NCBI RefSeq assembly: GCF_011752005.1
Contig: NZ_JAAIJZ010000001.1
Coordinates: 124,001-188,000 of the forward strand
DNA from: Canibacter zhoujuaniae
GTDB taxonomy: Bacteria > Actinomycetota > Actinomycetes > Actinomycetales > Microbacteriaceae
Length of the DNA: 64,000 nt
Reading direction: 5' to 3'
The notes beneath the pieces are model-generated. The model was not told where the DNA came from, ran no database searches, and worked only from the letters and a program-made list of their open reading frames with translations. Each line of letters starts with the position of its first letter. The first letter of the stretch is position 1. Both the position numbers and the translations under genes were made by a program. Shown here in pieces: positions 60,217-64,000 of the stretch.

Positions 60217-61466
60217 TACTTACCTCCCCGCATATCTTCATCAGCGTGACGCCAGTCATCGGGCAACAAATGATCGAGCACATCATCGATTGTGACAACC
60301 CCGAGAAGATTGTTGTGCTGATCAACAATCGGCACAGCTACAAGATCGTAACTGGCGAGCCTGCGCGCCACCTCCGCTGCACTCTGATCAACGCGCACCG
60401 GCTCAATCTCATCATCGAGCAGAGTGCTCAGCGTTTCGTGTGGCGGGTAGCGCAGCATCCGCTGAAAATGAACGATCCCTTTAAACTCACCTGTTGGGGT
60501 TTCAAACGGGGGAAGTGTGACATAAACAGCAGCCGCCATAGCCGCCGGCACTTCAGAGTTGCGAATGTGCGCCATCGCCTCAGCAACCGTTGATTCAGCA
60601 GAGAGCACAATGGGAGAGGGGTTCATCAAACCGCCGGCGGTATCCTGCTCGTAGGCTAGCAGGCGCCGCACGTCTTCAGCCTCTTCCGGCTCCATCAGCC
60701 CCAAAAGCTCTTCACCGTGCTGGTCGGGCAGCGCACTGATGAGGTCGGCGGCGTCATCAGGCTCCATCTGATCGAGCACGCCAGCTGCACGATCCGAATT
60801 TAGCCAAGCAAGAATTGCGAGCTGATCTGCCTCATCCATCTCTTCAAGCGCGTCTGCGACCATATCGTCAGGTAGCTGCGAAACCACTTCTTTGCGGCGA
60901 CTAGACGGCAGCTCCAGCAGCGCTTCGGCAAGATCGGCAGGTTTTAGGTCGACAAGCTCTTGAATGAGGTGCTCAGCAGAGTTGGGGTCGGTCTGGTTTT
61001 CTCGATGCTGGAGCTCACCCCAGGTCACGACCTTACTAACCGGACGCGCAAAAGGCCCCGTGTTTTTCGGAATTTTTACAAACAGTTCTGAGATAACCCA
61101 CTCACCGCTGCGGGTCTGCTCGAGAGCAGCGTCTTCAATGCGAGCACTCTCAGCACCTGCAACCAGTGGACGCACACGGCCAACGATTTCAGCGATAACG
61201 CGGTGTTCGCCGCCGCGCTGCTCAAAACGGCGCACATTAATCAGACCGTTCGAGATAACCTGCCCGCTCTCTACTGAAACAATGTCAGAAATAGGCACAA
61301 ATACGCGTTTGCGGCCGGGGATCTCAATCACGAAACCAACCACTCTGGGCGGATCATCTTTGCGCTCAACAACAACAACGTCACGCACTTTGCCGATTCG
61401 GTCACCGTATGGATCGAAGACAGGGCGGCTGGCTAAACGAGTAATAAAGACGCGATTGTTTGACAC
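60216..61466 (-). CDS. PRC-barrel / MgtE N-domain / CBS protein without membrane channel
   Basis: This 416-residue soluble protein starts with a PRC-barrel-like segment (about 1-80, VFDPYGDRIGKVRDVVVVE). A second short barrel segment precedes an MgtE intracellular N-domain of helical repeats (about 150-255, LVDLKPADLAEALLELPSSRR, LAWLNSDRAAGVLDQMEPDDA). A CBS pair follows (about 275-405). The membrane part of the MgtE magnesium channel is missing, so it is probably a sensor or regulator of magnesium status, not a transporter itself. TAGGCT (minus, 61473-61478) is 6 bases before the GTG. Confidence 0.85.
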   Translation of the reverse strand: MSNNRVFITRLASRPVFDPYGDRIGKVRDVVVVERKDDPPRVVGFVIEIPGRKRVFVPISDIVSVESGQVISNGLINVRRFEQRGGEHRVIAEIVGRVRPLVAGAESARIEDAALEQTRSGEWVISELFVKIPKNTGPFARPVSKVVTWGELQHRENQTDPNSAEHLIQELVDLKPADLAEALLELPSSRRKEVVSQLPDDMVADALEEMDEADQLAILAWLNSDRAAGVLDQMEPDDAADLISALPDQHGEELLGLMEPEEAEDVRRLLAYEQDTAGGLMNPSPIVLSAESTVAEAMAHIRNSEVPAAMAAAVYVTLPPFETPTGEFKGIVHFQRMLRYPPHETLSTLLDDEIEPVRVDQSAAEVARRLASYDLVAVPIVDQHNNLLGVVTIDDVLDHLLPDDWRHADEDMRGGK

Positions 61467-61573
61467 GAAACTAGCCTACCGTTTTGCTTGTATTTTTGCG
61501 TTTACACCTGTGGTTTAGCGCGTTTACGGGTATTCCAAAGATTTCTAAAGCCGCCAGGTGCTTCAATAGAAGG

Positions 61574-62092
61574 GTGAATGTTCCAATTGTGCGCGACCGA
61601 CGTAAACCACTAGAAGCCCTCCCAGAGCTAAGAAACAGCGAGGTTGTTTCAACCTACGATGATATTCGTGCAGCAGAACATGCGGTTGATGTGCTCTCTG
61701 AAAACGGGAGTGTGCCCGCAACTGAGATGCAGATTGTGGGCAGCGGACTGCAGCTGGTTGAGCGTCCACTCGTGAGTTTGACATACGGCAAAGTCGTGCT
61801 GCAGGGGGCCTTTACCGGTCTTTATTTCGGTTTGGGTATCGGTATGATCTGGGCCTTCACTGAGGTTGTCACAACCGGCGCATTTTCTCTTGCTGCGATT
61901 CTGCCAGCGGTTTTACTCGGGCTTGGGCTCGGTGCGCTGCTTGCGATTGTGCGCTTTGCTACCGGACGCACCAGTAGATTTGTGGCGGCGACACAGCTGC
62001 GGCCGGACCGTTTTGAACTACAGACACTGCCGCAGCATGTGCACCGGGCGCGCTCGATATTGAATCAGCACGCCTACGACTCACACCGTTAG
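61574..62092 (+). CDS. General-stress-17M-like membrane protein
   Basis: From GTG 61574 this is a 172-residue protein with a soluble N-terminal domain like the Bacillus general stress protein 17M/YflT fold (EVVSTYDDIRAAEHAVDVLSENG...EMQIVGSGL). A pair of membrane helices follows, starting VVLQGAFTGLYFGLGIGMIW and FSLAAILPAVLLGLGLGALL. The start is uncertain: neither a ribosome site nor a good -10 hexamer stands before GTG 61574 or GTG 61589. Divergent from the CBS gene; its stop overlaps the pepP stop by two to four bases. Confidence 0.78.
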   Translation: MNVPIVRDRRKPLEALPELRNSEVVSTYDDIRAAEHAVDVLSENGSVPATEMQIVGSGLQLVERPLVSLTYGKVVLQGAFTGLYFGLGIGMIWAFTEVVTTGAFSLAAILPAVLLGLGLGALLAIVRFATGRTSRFVAATQLRPDRFELQTLPQHVHRARSILNQHAYDSHR

Positions 62093-63501
62093 CGTTTACC
62101 CGTCTTGACCCACGCTTCAACCGCGTCAGCTGTGCGCGGAATATCAGCTGAGAGGTTTCGCACGCCGTCCTTAGTGACAACGACGTCGTCCTCGATCCGC
62201 ACACCGATACCCCAGTATTCTTCCGGCACGGTCGCATCGCCCGGGTGGAAGTAGAGGCCAGGCTCGATTGTGAACACCATGCCCTCTTCCAGCACGCCGT
62301 CGTAATACATTTCACGGCGTGCTTCAGCGCAGTCGTGCACATCGATACCGAGGTGGTGGCAGGTGCCGTGAATCATAAAACGCTTGTGGAAAGGCACATC
62401 AGGGTTTGGCTCAGCAGGAATTAGACCCCACTCACGCACACGCTCCTCAATAACTGCGAGCGCGGCATCGTGCACCTCATGAAACTTTACGCCCGGCTTT
62501 GCAGCTGCAAACGCGGCTTCAGCAGCGTCGTAAACTGCTTGGTAGATCTTGCGCTGCAGCGGTGAGAACTCACCAGAAACAGGCAGTGTGCGTGTGATGT
62601 CAGCGGTGTACAGGCTGTCAACCTCAACACCTGCGTCGAGCAGCAGCAGGTCGCCAGCATTAACCGGCCCGTTGTTTGCACCCCAGTGCAGCACACAGGC
62701 GTGAGCTCCGCTGGCGGCGATGGTTTCATAACCCACCCAGTGACCCTCAAGACGCGCCCTGGCGTGGAACACTCCGTCAACAATACGTTCGCCGCGCGCG
62801 TGTTCGATTGCGCGCGGTAGATTTTCCACAACATCGTCAAAGCCGAGCGCAGTGGCGTCAACAGCAGCCTGCATCTCGCGCACCTCATACTCATCTTTCA
62901 CTAAGCGCATTTCAGCAAGCACGCGGCTAAGTTCGGCATCTTCCAGCCCGAGGTCGTCATCGCCGGCTACAAACTCGCTCAAATCGGCAGTGTTAATGCC
63001 GAGATGCTTACTAATGTGCTGCAGTGAAGGGCGCGGGCCAACCCAGAATTCACCAATATCTGCGCGGTCGAAAAATTCTGTTGAACCGCGGCCTGCTGGT
63101 GCCAGTGAGTAGAGCGTCACCCTGTGACTAGCACCGTCATTTGCAGCTTCTTCGATCGGATCAAAAACCAAAACTGCACCCGGTTCTGCATCTGAACCCC
63201 AACCGGTGAGATGACTAAAAGCGGTGTTAGCACGGAACACATAGTTAGTGTCGTTTGCACGCTGTTTTAAGATCCCTGCTGGAATAACAAGCCGTTTCCC
63301 CGGAAAAGCCGCGCTTAAAACAGCACGACGCTTTGCAGCATACGGTGCAACCTCAGCCTCGCTTGGTTCAGAAACCGGAAGATTCTCCCAATGGGAGCTC
63401 ATGTATGCGGTGAAGGCATCGCTTTTTGTTAGCGTTGCACGAGCCTCATTGCTGATCTCAGCCTCGTGGGTTTTTGGAGTGCTCTTGGTAGTTTCAGTCA
63501 T
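62089..63501 (-). CDS. pepP: Xaa-Pro aminopeptidase (aminopeptidase P family)
   Basis: This 470-residue M24 metallopeptidase removes N-terminal residues next to proline. An N-terminal AMP_N domain (about residues 40-190) precedes the pita-bread catalytic domain. Metal ligands are visible: Asp in LLLDAGVEVDSLY and ADITRT, His in HGTCHHLGIDVHD, Glu in VFTIEPGLYF and GVRIEDDVV. ATG 63501 is chosen over the open frame extending to 63690, which runs over the PHP gene promoter. AATACT (minus, 63509-63514) lies 7 bases before it. It is divergent from the PHP gene. Confidence 0.93.
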   Translation of the reverse strand: MTETTKSTPKTHEAEISNEARATLTKSDAFTAYMSSHWENLPVSEPSEAEVAPYAAKRRAVLSAAFPGKRLVIPAGILKQRANDTNYVFRANTAFSHLTGWGSDAEPGAVLVFDPIEEAANDGASHRVTLYSLAPAGRGSTEFFDRADIGEFWVGPRPSLQHISKHLGINTADLSEFVAGDDDLGLEDAELSRVLAEMRLVKDEYEVREMQAAVDATALGFDDVVENLPRAIEHARGERIVDGVFHARARLEGHWVGYETIAASGAHACVLHWGANNGPVNAGDLLLLDAGVEVDSLYTADITRTLPVSGEFSPLQRKIYQAVYDAAEAAFAAAKPGVKFHEVHDAALAVIEERVREWGLIPAEPNPDVPFHKRFMIHGTCHHLGIDVHDCAEARREMYYDGVLEEGMVFTIEPGLYFHPGDATVPEEYWGIGVRIEDDVVVTKDGVRNLSADIPRTADAVEAWVKTGKR

Positions 63502-63519
63502 GTAATCAAGTATTGCAGG

Positions 63520-63565
63520 GAACTTCATAACGCGCATTAAAGCGAACTTCATAACGCACATTAAA
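63520..63565. repeat. Two tandem 22-base repeats in the pepP / PHP promoter region
   Basis: GAACTTCATAACGCGCATTA (first copy 63520-63541, ending AA) recurs at 63544-63565 with one change (GCG to GCA). The period is 24 bases. The second copy runs into the predicted -10 of the PHP gene. Confidence 0.85.
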
Positions 63566-63567
63566 CT
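63562..63567 (+). promoter_or_regulatory. -10 element of the PHP gene
   Basis: TAAACT lies 7 bases before the GTG at 63575 and overlaps the end of the second 22-base repeat. No ribosome site is present. Confidence 0.45.
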
Positions 63568-63574
63568 GAAAGCC

Positions 63575-64000
63575 GTGAGCCTTGAGCAGTACGACCTCCA
63601 CACCCACTCCAGATACTCTGACGGCACAACAAGTGTGTCTGAAATTGCACGACTGGTAAAAGCGCAGGGCCTTAAAGGTTTCGCGCTCACCGATCATGAC
63701 ACAATGCGCGGCTGGGAAGAGGGGCGCAGCGCTGCGAGCGAACTGCAGTTAGATTTTGTTCCCGGAGTGGAGCTCACTACCAGACTGGGATCGCTCGGCG
63801 TGCACCTGCTGGGATACGGTTTTGACAGTGCGGATCCGCGGCTCACCCTAAGGCTCAGGCAGATTAGAGAGGCGCGCTCGCACCGCGCTGAGGAAATGGT
63901 GCAGCGCCTGGCGCAAGATTTTCCAATTGACTGGGAAGAGATTGTCGCTAACTCCTCTGAATCTATTGGGCGCCCACACATCGCTGATGCGCTTGTGCGG
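63575..64000 (+). CDS. PHP-domain phosphoesterase (partial, runs off the end)
   Basis: The first 142 codons are inside the window and open to the end. The N-terminal PHP signature DLHTHSRYSDGTTSVSEIA and the metal-binding FALTDHDTM are complete, followed by FVPGVELTT and the later GRPHIADALV. These are typical of the actinobacterial PHP proteins related to the 5'-nucleoside/3'-phosphoadenosine phosphatases (YciV/TrpH type). Actual substrate cannot be fixed from this part. The GTG start is supported by TAAACT 7 bases upstream and by the position of HTH near residue 9. Confidence 0.9.
   Translation, partial: MSLEQYDLHTHSRYSDGTTSVSEIARLVKAQGLKGFALTDHDTMRGWEEGRSAASELQLDFVPGVELTTRLGSLGVHLLGYGFDSADPRLTLRLRQIREARSHRAEEMVQRLAQDFPIDWEEIVANSSESIGRPHIADALVR

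Noticed and set aside
63502..63690. In-frame N-terminal extension of pepP
   Set aside because: It covers the tandem repeat, both promoters and the start of the PHP gene on the other strand.
1..64000. CRISPR arrays, tRNA or rRNA genes, insertion sequences, prophage
   Set aside because: No regularly spaced repeats, no cloverleaf-like segments in the few intergenic gaps, no transposase, integrase or phage structural protein among the translated frames.

Overview
This window is a gene-dense piece of an actinobacterial core chromosome. The best match is Micrococcales, probably Microbacteriaceae. The evidence is the gene order: pgsA-cinA-clgR-DUF3046-recA-recX-miaB-miaA-dapF-hflX-lexA, then the his cluster with priA, then DUF1844/infC-rpmI-rplT-pheST-argCJB. 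PriA (HisA/TrpF), ClgR, DUF3046, DUF3117, the actinobacterial DapD, ribonuclease J and Fem-type transferases are also typical. By eye the base composition is only about half G+C, low for this group. I cannot name the species. I see no tRNA, rRNA, CRISPR array, insertion sequence, prophage or obvious recent foreign island. About 68 protein genes fill nearly all of the window, most on the + strand.

Layout. 1-2.5 kb: ilvB end, ilvH, ilvC and two small membrane proteins. 2.6-8.3 kb: serA, pnp with a long leader, M16 peptidase. 8.3-16.6 kb: dapB, a small membrane protein, an APC permease, thyA, folA, a Fem transferase, dapA, rnj. 16.7-19.6 kb (minus): a second Fem-family protein and the lipid II flippase murJ, divergent from ftsK. 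19.7-30 kb: ftsK, pgsA, cinA, clgR, DUF3046, recA, recX, miaB, miaA, dapF. 30-33.5 kb: methyltransferase (minus), hflX, lexA (minus) and the divergent SOS cell-division LysM gene. 33.5-37.6 kb: hisC-hisB-hisH-priA-sseB-like. 37.6-39.1 kb (minus): azlD, azlC, DUF1844. 39.1-41.5 kb: infC-rpmI-rplT and an SpoU methyltransferase. 41.5-44.6 kb (minus): four-gene copper/peroxidase operon. 44.7-54.8 kb: pheST, argCJB, an orphan prepilin peptidase, fdxA, dapC, gltA. 54.9-64 kb: dapD (minus), dapE, DUF3117, O-methyltransferase (minus), tatB, mrp/DUF1003/CBS operon (minus), a stress-type membrane protein, pepP (minus) and a PHP phosphoesterase cut by the window end.

How it works together. dapA, dapB, dapC, dapD, dapE and dapF give the whole succinylase branch from aspartate semialdehyde to meso-diaminopimelate. 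MurJ and two Fem-like proteins connect to cell-wall assembly. recA, recX, lexA and the LysM gene form an SOS module with recognisable LexA boxes upstream of recA and the LysM gene. The copper operon resembles the CopC / PCu(A)C / DyP set that supplies copper outside the membrane in Streptomyces.

The most striking non-gene signal is regulatory. About 25 genes have a TANNNT-like -10 hexamer only 6-10 bases before the start codon and no Shine-Dalgarno sequence, the signature of leaderless mRNAs. In two cases the hexamer begins with the stop codon of the gene upstream. Several starts given here were chosen by this rule. No clearly new defence or mobile system was found; the best novelty candidates are regulatory architecture, the infC ATC start with its leader hairpin, a motif shared by the recA and lexA upstream regions, and the copper operon's unassigned membrane protein.
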